A stretch of 64,000 nucleotides of DNA from Maribacter algarum (ex Lu et al. 2025) (nom. illeg.) (GCA_947495915.1 CANMAW010000001.1:1054001-1118000), one strand, 5' to 3'; shown: positions 43,683-53,490, counted from the stretch's first letter. The notes: generated from the sequence alone by a model not told the origin. Numbers and translations are program-made.

Positions 43683-44966
43683 TTAAATACCTTCCTTCAA
43701 ACGGTTTGAGTCTAGTTTTAAGAAAATAAACAATAGAATAGTAAATGAGAGTAATCCTGAACCGCCATAACTAAAAAAGGGTAGAGGAATACCAACGGTA
43801 GGTAAAATACCTATTACCATTCCGATATTTATAAAGTAATGTATAAAAAGAATAGAAATTACCCCATAACCATACATTCTACTAAAGGGGTTTTTTTGCC
43901 GTTCGGCAAGGTAAACCAAGCGTAATAAAATTAATGTAAATAGTAATACCACTGTTGTGGTACCAACAAAACCCCATTCTTCACCAACAGTACTAAAGAT
44001 GTAGTCTGAATGTTGTTCTGGCACGAAATCACCTTTGGTTCTAGTTCCCTCCAAAAACCCTTTTCCGTAGAACCCACCTGATTCTATTGCCTTCTCAGAT
44101 TGATAGGTGTTGTAACCAATTGTTTTTCTAATTTGTTCAAGCTTTGCGGGATCTTTTTCAAGCCTTAGCCATAAACTGAATCGGTCACGATGACGTTGTT
44201 CAAATACATTGTTAAAAACAAAATTTACTGAAAGCGAAAAGAGAATTGCTACAACCGCGATCGACACCACCGGTATAATAGGTACCTTAAAAGTTTTTTT
44301 CTTCAATAGAATGAATAAAACGACCATTAGCGTAACAAAAATGCTGACCCAAATGGTTCCAAACATCAACGTTGCAACGAAAATTAAGGCTGCTAGTATG
44401 GCCATGCCCAAATAATACATAGGTAAGCCTTCTCTAAAAATCACAAATACCATTGCGAAAAATACCAAAGCACTACCAGGGTCGGGTTGCGGTATGATAA
44501 GTACTGCAGGTATGAATATTACTAAAAAAGCATAGAGCTGATCTTTTTTTCTTTTGATGTCAGTTTGTATATCACTTAGATATTTAGCCAGTGCCAATGC
44601 GGTAGCCACTTTTGCAAATTCAGAAGGTTGAAGATTAAAAAAACCTAGATCATACCATGAGGTAGCACCAGCGATGGTTTTACCAAATACAAAAAGCCCA
44701 AGTAGCAATACCATGGCAATAATGTATAGCAGGCTTGAAAAACGTTCGTAGAAACTGGCTTCTAAGGCTAATACTAAAACTATTGAGGCTAAACTAGCTC
44801 CGATGAAAAAGAATTGTTTTCCATGCAAGGTTCCAAAATCAAAAATTGATATATCGGTTTCTGAAAAAGTACTTGAATAAATATTCACCCAACCAATGGC
44901 AAGCAGAGCCAAATAGATCAGAACCGTAAGCCAGTCAACACGCTTAAGTAAACTTTTACCAGCCAT
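43683..44966 (-). CDS. rodA: Rod shape-determining glycosyltransferase RodA
   Basis: SEDS-family peptidoglycan polymerase of the elongation complex, partner of PBP2. 427 residues with about ten spans. Signatures: LQPSEFAKVATALALA near residue 110, PQPDPGSALVF near 158 (catalytic Asp region) and the C-terminal GIPLPFFSYGGSGLL. It lies six bases past mrdA, last in the mreBCD-mrdA-rodA unit. Confidence 0.95.
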   Translation of the reverse strand: MAGKSLLKRVDWLTVLIYLALLAIGWVNIYSSTFSETDISIFDFGTLHGKQFFFIGASLASIVLVLALEASFYERFSSLLYIIAMVLLLGLFVFGKTIAGATSWYDLGFFNLQPSEFAKVATALALAKYLSDIQTDIKRKKDQLYAFLVIFIPAVLIIPQPDPGSALVFFAMVFVIFREGLPMYYLGMAILAALIFVATLMFGTIWVSIFVTLMVVLFILLKKKTFKVPIIPVVSIAVVAILFSLSVNFVFNNVFEQRHRDRFSLWLRLEKDPAKLEQIRKTIGYNTYQSEKAIESGGFYGKGFLEGTRTKGDFVPEQHSDYIFSTVGEEWGFVGTTTVVLLFTLILLRLVYLAERQKNPFSRMYGYGVISILFIHYFINIGMVIGILPTVGIPLPFFSYGGSGLLSFTILLFIFLKLDSNRLKEGI

Positions 44967-44972
44967 AAGCGC

Positions 44973-46895
44973 TTATATTGAAGGGGGTGCTTCCTCCGTT
45001 TTTGGTTTTAATGCATGTTTGCTCCAATCGTATTCATTAATCTTGAATTCCTCTCCACTATAAGGTTTGGCATATTCAGATTCTAAAGTGCGTTCGAGCA
45101 TTCGCTTTTCGAGATCTTTTCTGGTGATTTCTCCTTTAATATATTTTTCTATTAACAGCGAAGCAATATGACCTGCATAACGCGCACCATAATAACCATT
45201 CTGAATATAAACCGCAATAGCAATTTTAGGGTTGTCAACAGGAGCAAAAGCTACGAAAACCGAGTTATCGGTTAATTGCGTTCGAACACTATCAATGACC
45301 ATGAAGTTTTCTACGGTACCGGTTTTACCTGCAATTTCAATATCAGGTATTTGAACATATTTGGCAGTTCCCTTTTTATATACATCAGCCATACCTTGAA
45401 TAACCGGTTCAAAATGCTTTTTGTCTATGGTGGTATGTTTAGCTTTAGTAAATGCTGGGTTCGTTATATCTTTACCTTCAATTTTTTTCAAAATGTGGGG
45501 CGTATAAAAATGACCGCGATTGGCAATTGCAGCAGTCATATTCGCTAATTGAATAGGAGTTACATTTACTTCACCCTGCCCGATGGCATTAGAATATGTG
45601 GTTACCGCAGACCATCGTTTATCTCCGGTACCATACCATTTATTGTATAAGTCTGTAGTCGGTACACTACCAGGTCTACCTGTATGAAGGTCAGAACCTA
45701 AATAAGACCCTAAACCAAAACTTCTTACGTGATTTTCCCAACTATCCATGGCTTCGGCATTAGAAGGAAATTTTTCAAATAACTTTTTATACGCTCCAAC
45801 GAAATAGGCATTACAAGACTTGTAAATTCCTACATTTAAATTTCTACTTCCACCACCGCAATGACATCCTTTTTTGCTACGACCAATATAAAAACCATGG
45901 TGACAAGTGAAGGTAGTTGAAGGTGTTATAACCCCTTCTTGTAAAGCGATTAACGCATTTATTGCTTTAAAGGGAGAACCCGGACTTTTCTCAAAGGAAA
46001 TAGATCTATCGAAAGTGGGCTTTGAAATAGAATCGTAGTGTAGCTTACTATAATTTGCCGATCGCTTTCTACCTACTAACAGTGATGGGTCATAAGTTGG
46101 GCCAGAAATCATTGTCAAAATTTCACCAGATGAGGGTTCTATAGCAACTATTCCTCCCCATTTACCATGCATTAACTTTTCTCCGTATTCTTGAAGATCT
46201 TTGTCGATAGTCAGACTGATTTCTTTTCCTTGTTCAGGTTGTACATCTAAATCACCGTCTTTGTATTTTCCAATATCTCTATTAAAGCGATCTTTCTGAA
46301 TATATTGTACGCCTTTTTTACCTCGTAAACTATCTTCATAAACTTTTTCAACTCCTGTTCTACCTGTAAGTTCTCCTTGAACATAGTAGGGGTTTTTTCT
46401 TAAGTCTCGTTCATTAACTTCACTGATGTAGCCAAGAACATTTGCGCCTGCTGAAGTGTCATAATAGCGAAGAGATCGTTTTTGAATATAAAATCCCGGA
46501 AAACGTCTCATCTTTTCTTGAAGGCGGGCATAATCTTCTTTAGAAAGTTGGTGTACCAGTACTGAAGGAAGTCTAGGTGAATATACTCGGGCTCGCTTTA
46601 ATCGTTTTACAAACCTTTCTTTAGTCATGTCTAACAACTTGCAAAACTCTAAAGTGTCAAGTGGTTTTACCTCTCTAGGAATAACCATAACATCATACGC
46701 CGGGTCATTACCTACTAGTAATTTTCCATTTCTATCATAAATATAGCCACGTTCAGGATAATCATAAATCGCTTTAATTGCAGGATCTTCTAATACCTGA
46801 TCTGGTGAAAAACTAAAAATCTGCAAATACGATAACCTTCCGATAAAGGTGATACCTATCAGTACGATAATTGATGAAAGCAGTAATTTTTTCAT
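44973..46895 (-). CDS. mrdA: Penicillin-binding protein 2 (elongasome transpeptidase)
   Basis: Cross-links peptidoglycan during lateral growth. 640 residues: one N-terminal span, a PBP dimerisation domain (RGYIYDRNGKLL near 55) and a transpeptidase domain. The three active-site motifs are SPFK (SxxK) near residue 305 within SPGSPFKA, SCN (SxN) near 360, and KTGT near 524. Its first base overlaps mreD's neighbouring stop, so it is tightly coupled to mreD. Confidence 0.95.
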   Translation of the reverse strand: MKKLLLSSIIVLIGITFIGRLSYLQIFSFSPDQVLEDPAIKAIYDYPERGYIYDRNGKLLVGNDPAYDVMVIPREVKPLDTLEFCKLLDMTKERFVKRLKRARVYSPRLPSVLVHQLSKEDYARLQEKMRRFPGFYIQKRSLRYYDTSAGANVLGYISEVNERDLRKNPYYVQGELTGRTGVEKVYEDSLRGKKGVQYIQKDRFNRDIGKYKDGDLDVQPEQGKEISLTIDKDLQEYGEKLMHGKWGGIVAIEPSSGEILTMISGPTYDPSLLVGRKRSANYSKLHYDSISKPTFDRSISFEKSPGSPFKAINALIALQEGVITPSTTFTCHHGFYIGRSKKGCHCGGGSRNLNVGIYKSCNAYFVGAYKKLFEKFPSNAEAMDSWENHVRSFGLGSYLGSDLHTGRPGSVPTTDLYNKWYGTGDKRWSAVTTYSNAIGQGEVNVTPIQLANMTAAIANRGHFYTPHILKKIEGKDITNPAFTKAKHTTIDKKHFEPVIQGMADVYKKGTAKYVQIPDIEIAGKTGTVENFMVIDSVRTQLTDNSVFVAFAPVDNPKIAIAVYIQNGYYGARYAGHIASLLIEKYIKGEITRKDLEKRMLERTLESEYAKPYSGEEFKINEYDWSKHALKPKTEEAPPSI

Positions 46896-47404
46896 TATTC
46901 CTTTTTAACGCTAAAAAGTGACCCAAAAAGTAAGCATAGTATTAGTGTTGCAAGGCTAATTGCAAATACCTTCTTCAAAATCAATAAGAAATTGGCAAAA
47001 CTAAATATCTCTAATGTAAAGAATACAAAGTGGTGCACTACAATTAATAACGCTAAAAAAGTGAATTGTTGTACACGAGTTGCATTACCTAATTTAAAGC
47101 TTTGAAATTCGTAATTCACACCAAATACAAAGCGCATAATTGCAGGTCTTAAGTAGGCAATGGTAACGGTTGCCGCTGCATTGATTGCCATAGTGTCTGA
47201 AAAGAAATCGATACAAAGCCCCAATAAAAAACTTAAAGCGATAAATGCTGCTCTATTTTGTTTAATAGGATACCAATACAGAAATAGAATATAAACCATC
47301 GGATTAATAAACCCGAAAAAATTTAATCTATTAAACACCAAAACCTGCACTAAAATCAATAGTGAAAAGCGAATAACGTTAATAAAGTAATAATTACTAA
47401 TCAT
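46895..47404 (-). CDS. mreD: Rod shape-determining protein MreD
   Basis: A 169-residue integral membrane protein with about five spans and the typical MreD layout (FGFINPMVYILFLYWYP, LGLCIDFFSDT). It overlaps mreC by eight bases and mrdA by one base. Assignment rests on pattern and strict gene order, since MreD sequence is weakly conserved. Confidence 0.9.
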   Translation of the reverse strand: MISNYYFINVIRFSLLILVQVLVFNRLNFFGFINPMVYILFLYWYPIKQNRAAFIALSFLLGLCIDFFSDTMAINAAATVTIAYLRPAIMRFVFGVNYEFQSFKLGNATRVQQFTFLALLIVVHHFVFFTLEIFSFANFLLILKKVFAISLATLILCLLFGSLFSVKKE

Positions 47405-48215
47405 TCTTCTCAGTCTCTATTTGCAGGTCTAAAATTTCCTTTTTATTTACGTTATTAACGATGTATACATTTTTGATATTCGTCATATCGTTAAATAAGG
47501 CTATTTCAATGTTCCAAAAACTTTTAGAATCATTCAAATCGAATTTTTTGATGGTACCAATAGGAATGTTTTCCGGAAAAATACTACTCATTCCACCGGT
47601 TACTATAGTATCACCGATTACCAACGGCACCAACCGAGGAATATCAACCAATTGAACGGTATTGAATGTTCTAGTATTCCAAACTAAAGAGCCAAAATGG
47701 TTTGTGTTTTTAAGCTTGGCATTAATGTTCGACTTTTCGTTCAATATACTTTGAACCGTTGCAAAATTATTAGAGGTGTTTTCAACGATACCCAAAATTC
47801 CTTTACTGGTAATTACACCCATATCAGGTTTTATACTGTCATTTTCTCCCTTGTTTATGGTGATGTAGTTTCGTGGGTAGGCGTAGTTGTTTTTGATAAC
47901 TTCCCCTGAATTAACAGTGTATCTCAACTGAACAGAATCTAATTCAATACTATCTTTTTCAATTTTGTTGAATAAAGCTAAACGCAATTGTTTATTTTCT
48001 TCAACCAATTTTTCATTTTCTTGTCCTAACTTAAAATAGGAAGTAATTCCATATGAAGTTTGGTAAATATTACCAGCAACCCAACTAGAAGAATTGAAGA
48101 AGCTGCTTTGATGATAAGAGTGCGACTGAATGGTAAAACCCAAAGACAAGATCATCAAAAATAGATATAGAATGAAATTCTTATATCGTAAGACAAAATT
48201 GATAATCTGCTGCAT
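47397..48215 (-). CDS. mreC: Rod shape-determining protein MreC
   Basis: Bitopic elongasome scaffold that contacts PBP2 in the periplasm. 272 residues: short cytoplasmic tail, one span (about 13-28), a coiled coil (about 62-85, EKLVEENKQLRLAL), then the double beta-barrel with the MreC signature NYITINKGENDSIKPDMGV and GDTIVTGGMSSIFPENIPIG. It lies 85 bases past mreB. Confidence 0.94.
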   Translation of the reverse strand: MQQIINFVLRYKNFILYLFLMILSLGFTIQSHSYHQSSFFNSSSWVAGNIYQTSYGITSYFKLGQENEKLVEENKQLRLALFNKIEKDSIELDSVQLRYTVNSGEVIKNNYAYPRNYITINKGENDSIKPDMGVITSKGILGIVENTSNNFATVQSILNEKSNINAKLKNTNHFGSLVWNTRTFNTVQLVDIPRLVPLVIGDTIVTGGMSSIFPENIPIGTIKKFDLNDSKSFWNIEIALFNDMTNIKNVYIVNNVNKKEILDLQIETEKND

Positions 48216-48300
48216 TCATTTGTATTTTATGGGAGCCTACTGATACAGAAGTCTTCAAAAAAGGCAAGTGAAACCGAATGACGAATTCACTACTGAGTAA

Positions 48301-49329
48301 TTATTTTATAAGTATACTTTTATACCGTTCTAGGTTTTTTAACGCAATACCTGTTCCCCTAACTACTGCTCTTAATGGATCTTCAGCAATATATACGGGC
48401 AAATCAGTCTTTTGCGATAGTCTTCGGTCAAGACCTCTTAACATTGAACCACCACCGGCAAGGTAAATACCAGTATTATAAATATCAGCTGCCAATTCAG
48501 GTGGTGTTTGAGAAAGAGTTTCCATTACTGCATCTTCGACACGGAGAATTGATTTGTCTAACGCTTTTGCTATTTCTCGATAAGATATTTGCACCTGTTT
48601 AGGCTTACCCGTTAATAGATCACGCCCTTGAACCGATTTTTCATCTGGTGGAGTTTGAAGATCTTCGGTAGCTGAACCAATTTCAATTTTTATATTCTCC
48701 GCAGTACTTTCGCCAACATAAAGGTTGTGTTGCGTACGCATATAATAGATTATATCATTGGTAAAGACATCACCTGCAATTTTTACTGATTTATCACAAA
48801 CAATACCACCTAAAGCTATAACGGCAATTTCAGTGGTACCACCACCGATGTCAACAATCATATTTCCTTTTGGTTGCATGATGTCTAAGCCGATACCGAT
48901 AGCTGCGGCCATAGGTTCATGAATTAAGTATACTTCTTTTCCATTCACACGTTCAGCAGATTCTTTTACTGCTCGCATTTCAACTTCTGTGATTCCTGAA
49001 GGAATACAGATAACCATACGCAATGCTGGTGGAAACCATTTTTTCTTTAACGCAGGAATATTTTTGATAAACATATTGATCATCTTTTCAGATGCATCAA
49101 AGTCAGCAATTACACCGTCTTTCAGAGGTCGAATTGTTTTTATGTTTTCATGAGTTTTACCTTGCATCATGTTGGCCTCTTTGCCAACAGCAATGATTTT
49201 ACCCGAAATTCGGTCTCTAGCAACTATCGATGGACTGTCGACAACTACTTTGTCCATGTGGATGATGAGGGTGTTCGCAGTACCTAGATCGATAGCGATT
49301 TCCTCAGTTAAGAAATCAAAAAATCCCAT
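48301..49329 (-). CDS. mreB: Actin-like cell shape protein MreB
   Basis: Forms filaments under the membrane that guide wall synthesis. 342 residues. Actin-fold nucleotide motifs are all present: AIDLGTANTLI (phosphate 1) at residues 12-22, VDIGGGTTEIAVI (phosphate 2) near 164 and YLAGGGSMLRGLD (adenosine) near 295. HEPMAAAIGIGLD is also typical. First gene of the shape operon, with a consensus -7 element about 50 bases upstream. Confidence 0.97.
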   Translation of the reverse strand: MGFFDFLTEEIAIDLGTANTLIIHMDKVVVDSPSIVARDRISGKIIAVGKEANMMQGKTHENIKTIRPLKDGVIADFDASEKMINMFIKNIPALKKKWFPPALRMVICIPSGITEVEMRAVKESAERVNGKEVYLIHEPMAAAIGIGLDIMQPKGNMIVDIGGGTTEIAVIALGGIVCDKSVKIAGDVFTNDIIYYMRTQHNLYVGESTAENIKIEIGSATEDLQTPPDEKSVQGRDLLTGKPKQVQISYREIAKALDKSILRVEDAVMETLSQTPPELAADIYNTGIYLAGGGSMLRGLDRRLSQKTDLPVYIAEDPLRAVVRGTGIALKNLERYKSILIK

Positions 49330-49380
49330 TATTTGTTCGTTTGGTTATGTTACATGTATGCGTGGGGTGCATTTCATCGA

Positions 49381-49388
49381 CAAAAGTA
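49381..49388 (-). promoter_or_regulatory. Candidate -7 element of the mreB operon
   Basis: Minus-strand TACTTTTG matches TAnnTTTG. Transcription would begin near 49375, about 45 bases before the mreB ATG. No clear -33 TTG. Confidence 0.4.
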
Positions 49389-49497
49389 GTAAAATATGCT
49401 ACTATTTGTTGCTTTATGTTGTGAATTTACATCTAATCGTTATCAAATAGTCAACTCTTGAAGTATAACCACCGAAAAATAAATATTATGAACCGCT

Positions 49498-51027
49498 TTA
49501 GTGTTTAAAATGACGGGTTCCTGTCATGACCATAGCAACGCCATTTTCATTGCAATAATCAATGCTTAATTGATCTTTTATTGATCCCCCAGGTTGAATT
49601 ACAGATGAAATGCCACTCTTGTGAGCGATTTCGACACAATCAGGAAAAGGGAAAAAAGCATCACTCGCCATAACGGCACCATTCAAATCAAAGTTGAACG
49701 AATTCGCTTTGTGTATTGCCTGGTTTAAGGCATCGACTCTTGAAGTTTGCCCTGTTCCACTAGCACAAAGTTGTTTGTTTTTAGCTAATACAATAGTGTT
49801 AGACTTGGTGTGCTTACATAGTTTAGACGCAAAAATTAAATCTTCTAACTCACTATCAGTTGGCTTTTTGGTGGTTGCATTGGCAAGATCAGTGATAGCA
49901 TCAGTTTTATGGTCTTTTTCTTGAAGTAAAACACCGTTTAAGCAAGTGCGAACGGTCATTTTAGGCAGGTCTACTTCATTTTGAATAAGAATAATGCGGT
50001 TTTTCTTTCCTTTTAATATTTCCAAAGCCTTTTCGTCATAGCTTGGTGCAATAACTACCTCACAGAATAATTTGTGTATTTCTTCAGCGGTAGCAACATC
50101 AATTTTCTTATTACTAATCAGTACACCACCAAAAGCGGAGACCGGGTCGCCGGCTAAAGCATCAACATAAGCCTGATGTAAATTGTCTCGTTGGGCCAAC
50201 CCACAAGCATTATTATGTTTTAAAATGGCAAAAGTAGGAGCGTCATTTTTAAATTCTAACATTAAATTTACAGCAGCATCAACATCAAGTAAATTGTTGT
50301 ATGATAATTCTTTACCGTGTAATTTAGAAAACATAGCATCAAAGTCTCCAAAGAAAAAGCCTTTTTGATGAGGGTTTTCACCATAGCGAAGTACTTTGCC
50401 GTTGGTTTCACTAATTTTTAGAGCTGCTAAATCGTGATTATGATTAAAGTAGTTAAAAATAGCGGTGTCATAGTGAGACGATACATTGAATGATTTTGCA
50501 GCAAAACGTTTGCGATCTTCCAAAGTAGTTGTTCCGTTTCCTGCTGTTATTAAGTCTAATACTTCACTATAATCTTCCATAGAAGAAACACAAAGTACAT
50601 CTTTATAGTTTTTAGCAGCAGCACGAATAAGAGAAATTCCGCCAATATCGATTTTTTCGATAATATCTTGTTCAGAAGCACCACTAGCAACAGTTTTTTC
50701 AAAAGGGTAAAGATCAACAATAACAATGTCTAGTTGAGGAATTTCAAATTCTTCAAGCTGAGCAATATCACTATCGTTGTCTTGGCGGTTCAAAATTCCA
50801 CCAAAAACCTTTGGGTGAAGCGTCTTAACACGGCCACCTAAAATAGAAGGGTAGCTTGTTACGTCTTCAACTGGCACCACCGCAATACCCAGATCTTTTA
50901 TGAATTTTTCCGTTCCTCCTGTGGAATAAATGGTGATTCCTAATTCATCAAATTTTCGAACAATTGGTTCTAATCCATCTTTATGGAAAACAGAAATTAG
51001 GGCTGAGGTTGCTTTTTTGGTGCTCAT
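49498..51027 (-). CDS. purH: Bifunctional AICAR transformylase / IMP cyclohydrolase
   Basis: Performs the last two steps of IMP synthesis in the cytoplasm. 509 residues, the normal length. The N-terminal MGS-like cyclohydrolase domain (about 1-150) has IYSTGGTEKFI and LGGRVKTLHPKVFGGIL. The transformylase domain has RYGENPHQKG, LKHNNACGLA and DPVSAFGG, then ASDAFFPFPD and IQPGGS near the C-terminus. It stands alone between the mre operon and the GAF gene with its own promoter. Confidence 0.96.
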   Translation of the reverse strand: MSTKKATSALISVFHKDGLEPIVRKFDELGITIYSTGGTEKFIKDLGIAVVPVEDVTSYPSILGGRVKTLHPKVFGGILNRQDNDSDIAQLEEFEIPQLDIVIVDLYPFEKTVASGASEQDIIEKIDIGGISLIRAAAKNYKDVLCVSSMEDYSEVLDLITAGNGTTTLEDRKRFAAKSFNVSSHYDTAIFNYFNHNHDLAALKISETNGKVLRYGENPHQKGFFFGDFDAMFSKLHGKELSYNNLLDVDAAVNLMLEFKNDAPTFAILKHNNACGLAQRDNLHQAYVDALAGDPVSAFGGVLISNKKIDVATAEEIHKLFCEVVIAPSYDEKALEILKGKKNRIILIQNEVDLPKMTVRTCLNGVLLQEKDHKTDAITDLANATTKKPTDSELEDLIFASKLCKHTKSNTIVLAKNKQLCASGTGQTSRVDALNQAIHKANSFNFDLNGAVMASDAFFPFPDCVEIAHKSGISSVIQPGGSIKDQLSIDYCNENGVAMVMTGTRHFKH

Positions 51028-51062
51028 TTTTATGAATACTAATAGTTAGAATGATAAGCATG

Positions 51063-51070
51063 CAAAAATA
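51063..51070 (-). promoter_or_regulatory. Candidate -7 element of purH
   Basis: Minus-strand TATTTTTG matches TAnnTTTG exactly. It lies about 35 bases before the purH ATG. A TTTTTTG twelve bases further upstream is closer than the usual -33 distance. Confidence 0.42.
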
Positions 51071-51131
51071 CCTTTTTTGATTCAAAAAATATCTTCAGGT
51101 TATCAACAAAACCGGGAAAGTTTTGAACGGT

Positions 51132-51587
51132 TTAAGACAGAATTTCAGCTACCTTTTCATTAACATATTCTAGAAATCGTTCATCTTCTTCAGTAAACGG
51201 ATCAGTTGTATTTGAATCTATATCTATTTGACCAATGTTTTCACCGTTTACAAATAATGGAACTACAATTTCTGATTTCACTGTAATGCTACAAGCAATA
51301 TAATTGTCTTGTGCTTTCACATCTGGTACAACAAAATTTTCATTCGAAACGGCTACTTGCCCACAGATGCCTTTACCAAACGGAATTATCGTATGATCTG
51401 TTGGTGCACCTGCGTAAGGGCCTAACTTCAATTCTTCTTTATTTCCATTTTTAAAATAGAAACCTACCCAATCATAATATGGAATAGTTTCTTTAAGCAG
51501 TTCGCAAACGGCTTGAAGTTTCTCGTCAGCAGTGCGATTAGAATTTTGAATAATAGAAGCGACTTGTGGTCGTAATGCGTCAAACAT
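51132..51587 (-). CDS. GAF-domain protein, free methionine-(R)-sulfoxide reductase-like
   Basis: A 151-residue single GAF domain similar to fRMsr (YebR/MsrC type). The YDWVGFYF start, GKGICGQV and NYIACSITVKSEIVVPLF blocks are characteristic, followed by IGQIDIDSNT. The two cysteines at about 80 and 104 match the second and third conserved cysteines; the first position (where family members have a Cys near GP) reads YAGAP here. It may therefore be an active enzyme with altered recycling or a binding-only relative. Cytoplasmic, monocistronic. Confidence 0.82.
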   Translation of the reverse strand: MFDALRPQVASIIQNSNRTADEKLQAVCELLKETIPYYDWVGFYFKNGNKEELKLGPYAGAPTDHTIIPFGKGICGQVAVSNENFVVPDVKAQDNYIACSITVKSEIVVPLFVNGENIGQIDIDSNTTDPFTEEDERFLEYVNEKVAEILS

Positions 51588-51599
51588 ATTATTTTTTTA

Positions 51600-51607
51600 C
51601 AAAAATA
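51600..51607 (-). promoter_or_regulatory. Candidate -7 element of the GAF gene
   Basis: Minus-strand TATTTTTG, an exact consensus match, 13 bases before the ATG; transcription would start about six bases before the start codon. Confidence 0.42.
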
Positions 51608-51644
51608 ATATATTGATTGTTGGTAATTTAAAAATTTTGAAAAC

Positions 51645-51674
51645 AAAAAAAGGAGCTTATTAGCTCCTTTTTTT
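51645..51674 (-). terminator. Terminator after the 365-residue lipoprotein gene
   Basis: AGGAGCT / AGCTCCT stem with loop TATT, extended by A-T pairs and flanked by an A-run and a T-run. It lies just past the stop of the minus-strand lipoprotein gene. Confidence 0.85.
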
Positions 51675-51692
51675 ATAAAGTTTTGAAATGGA

Positions 51693-52790
51693 TTAGGGCT
51701 GAATTTTCACATCAAACCTAATAAAGTCATTATTATTAAAACCAGCCTCGATTTCTGTTATTTTAATAATTCCTTTCTTACCATAATTATCTACAAATTC
51801 AATTACATCACCAACTTGTAAATTGGTAATTTTTTGATTGGTTGATTTTACAATGATATCAAGTTCTCCTGAAAGTGAAAGGGCATCAAATTCTGCCGCC
51901 ACAAAGGTAGAAGTAGAAAAATACATTTCGTTTAAGGTTTCATTTGCTGCATCGTCTTCTTCTGCATCTGGTTTCAAGCCTTCTACTTCAAAGCCAAACG
52001 ATTCATCGAAAGTAGCAGTTGAAGCGAATGACGATTCTTGACCGTTAGATACTCCTGATGCTCCAAAGTAGTATCCAAAATCCCAAAATGCTCTGAATTC
52101 AGGGCCTTCATTTATTCTGTATACTTCTTCATTCAATAAGGAGAAGAAAGATTCTGTAGTGCCGTCTGCTGCAGGGGCAAATAATTGAATGTCTGTATAT
52201 GAACGAACTTCCGCAGCTGGATTGGTACCCGTGCCAACGGTAACGGTAATAGTACCAGCGCCTAATGCTAATCTTTTAGTTACATCTCTAAAGTCACCTT
52301 TTCCTTTGGTTGTCCAGAAAGTATAAACTATTTGACCATTGTCAATGTCCGGTACTGGTAGTTCAAAAGTGAAATCAATTTCTTTTTTTGTAGCTCCGTC
52401 TAAGTCAATAGATCCGTCAGCTTTAAGTGCTTTGTCTAAATCATCACTGTCTAACGCAAAATCATTGAATGGCATATCTCCTTGACCTGAAATATTTTGG
52501 GTAATATACAGTCTTCTTTGTGTAGTAGCATCAGAGGTGAATATAACTCTACCAGGCACGGTAGTACCTACTTCACCACTAGCGCTCGCTGAAGCAATAT
52601 CACCTGAAGGGTCTGCTTCGTTAAAAACTATGGTAGCAACCTCTACTTCTTCATCGTCATCTCCGTCTTCTCCATTGTCTATTGGAGTATCAAATATTGA
52701 GGTGTCATCAGAACTACAGCTAGTAACAAAAAATGTTAGAGCTAGGATTACGAACCCAAATTTAAAAGTGGTTTTTAATGTTTTTTTCAT
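51693..52790 (-). CDS. Lipoprotein of unknown function
   Basis: A 365-residue lipoprotein. The signal ends in LTFFVTSCSSDD with a lipidated Cys near residue 25, followed by an acidic Asp/Glu/Gly-rich linker (about 30-50). The rest is strand-rich without catalytic motifs I recognise. The pattern SCSSDD after a hydrophobic stretch is very common in flavobacterial surface lipoproteins. Monocistronic, with a terminator directly behind. Function unknown. Confidence 0.65.
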   Translation of the reverse strand: MKKTLKTTFKFGFVILALTFFVTSCSSDDTSIFDTPIDNGEDGDDDEEVEVATIVFNEADPSGDIASASASGEVGTTVPGRVIFTSDATTQRRLYITQNISGQGDMPFNDFALDSDDLDKALKADGSIDLDGATKKEIDFTFELPVPDIDNGQIVYTFWTTKGKGDFRDVTKRLALGAGTITVTVGTGTNPAAEVRSYTDIQLFAPAADGTTESFFSLLNEEVYRINEGPEFRAFWDFGYYFGASGVSNGQESSFASTATFDESFGFEVEGLKPDAEEDDAANETLNEMYFSTSTFVAAEFDALSLSGELDIIVKSTNQKITNLQVGDVIEFVDNYGKKGIIKITEIEAGFNNNDFIRFDVKIQP

Positions 52791-53023
52791 GATTGTGTTT
52801 TACTTTTTATAGTTGAACTGTTAATGTTCGTTTGAAATAATTAAAATCTTCATCAGACACAACTGAAAAAAAAAGATTAAAGTATGTGATTGATGTTATT
52901 TTTTAAAAAAGCTAAGGCGTGTGCAAAGTAAAACATTGATTAGATGTAAATACAATTCATGTAGGAATAAAGGTTAACTTTCTTTTATGATAAATTCTGA
53001 CCCCCGAACATTACAATAATTCT

Positions 53024-53031
53024 TATTTTTG
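53024..53031 (+). promoter_or_regulatory. Candidate -7 element of the HYC_CC_PP gene
   Basis: TATTTTTG matches the consensus and ends six bases before the ATG at 53037. It predicts a transcript starting at or next to the start codon. Confidence 0.42.
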
Positions 53032-53036
53032 CTTTT

Positions 53037-53459
53037 ATGAAAACCATGTGTCAAAAAATAGTTTCTATTACCATGGCTATTTTGCTTTTGCTCTCCACAG
53101 TATCATGGAAAGTTGAAAAGCACTATTGCATGGGTCGATTGATGGATGTTGCCTTGTTTTCTAATGTGGAAACCTGTGGAATGGGTGTAGATTCATTAGA
53201 TGTTTCTAAAAAGAATAATTTTAGTGAAACCGAAAAAAGCTGTTGTGAAGAACAAGTGGCTTATGTAGAAGGTCAAAATGATTTAAAGGTCACTATAGAT
53301 GATCTTGATAATAGCACTTCAATTTTTTTAATTGCTTATACTTATTCTTCAATACTTCAGTATGAGAACTTATTCAAACTTCCAGGCAGTTTTGACTCTT
53401 ATCCGCCTCCGGAAATAGTCAAAAATATTCACTTGTTAGACGAAGTTTTTCTCATATAA
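53037..53459 (+). CDS. HYC_CC_PP family exported protein
   Basis: A 140-residue protein with an N-terminal signal (about 5-24). The three name-giving motifs are present: HYC at about residues 29-31, CC at about 80-81 and PPP near 124-126. Seven cysteines in total are unusual for an exported protein and suggest metal binding. The function of the family is unproven. It sits 260 bases before a TonB receptor gene, itself followed by a heavy-metal-associated domain gene, so a role in copper or similar metal handling is a reasonable inference. Confidence 0.82.
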   Translation: MKTMCQKIVSITMAILLLLSTVSWKVEKHYCMGRLMDVALFSNVETCGMGVDSLDVSKKNNFSETEKSCCEEQVAYVEGQNDLKVTIDDLDNSTSIFLIAYTYSSILQYENLFKLPGSFDSYPPPEIVKNIHLLDEVFLI

Positions 53460-53490
53460 TTTATTTTCAATTTCTAAATGCACTTTAGTT

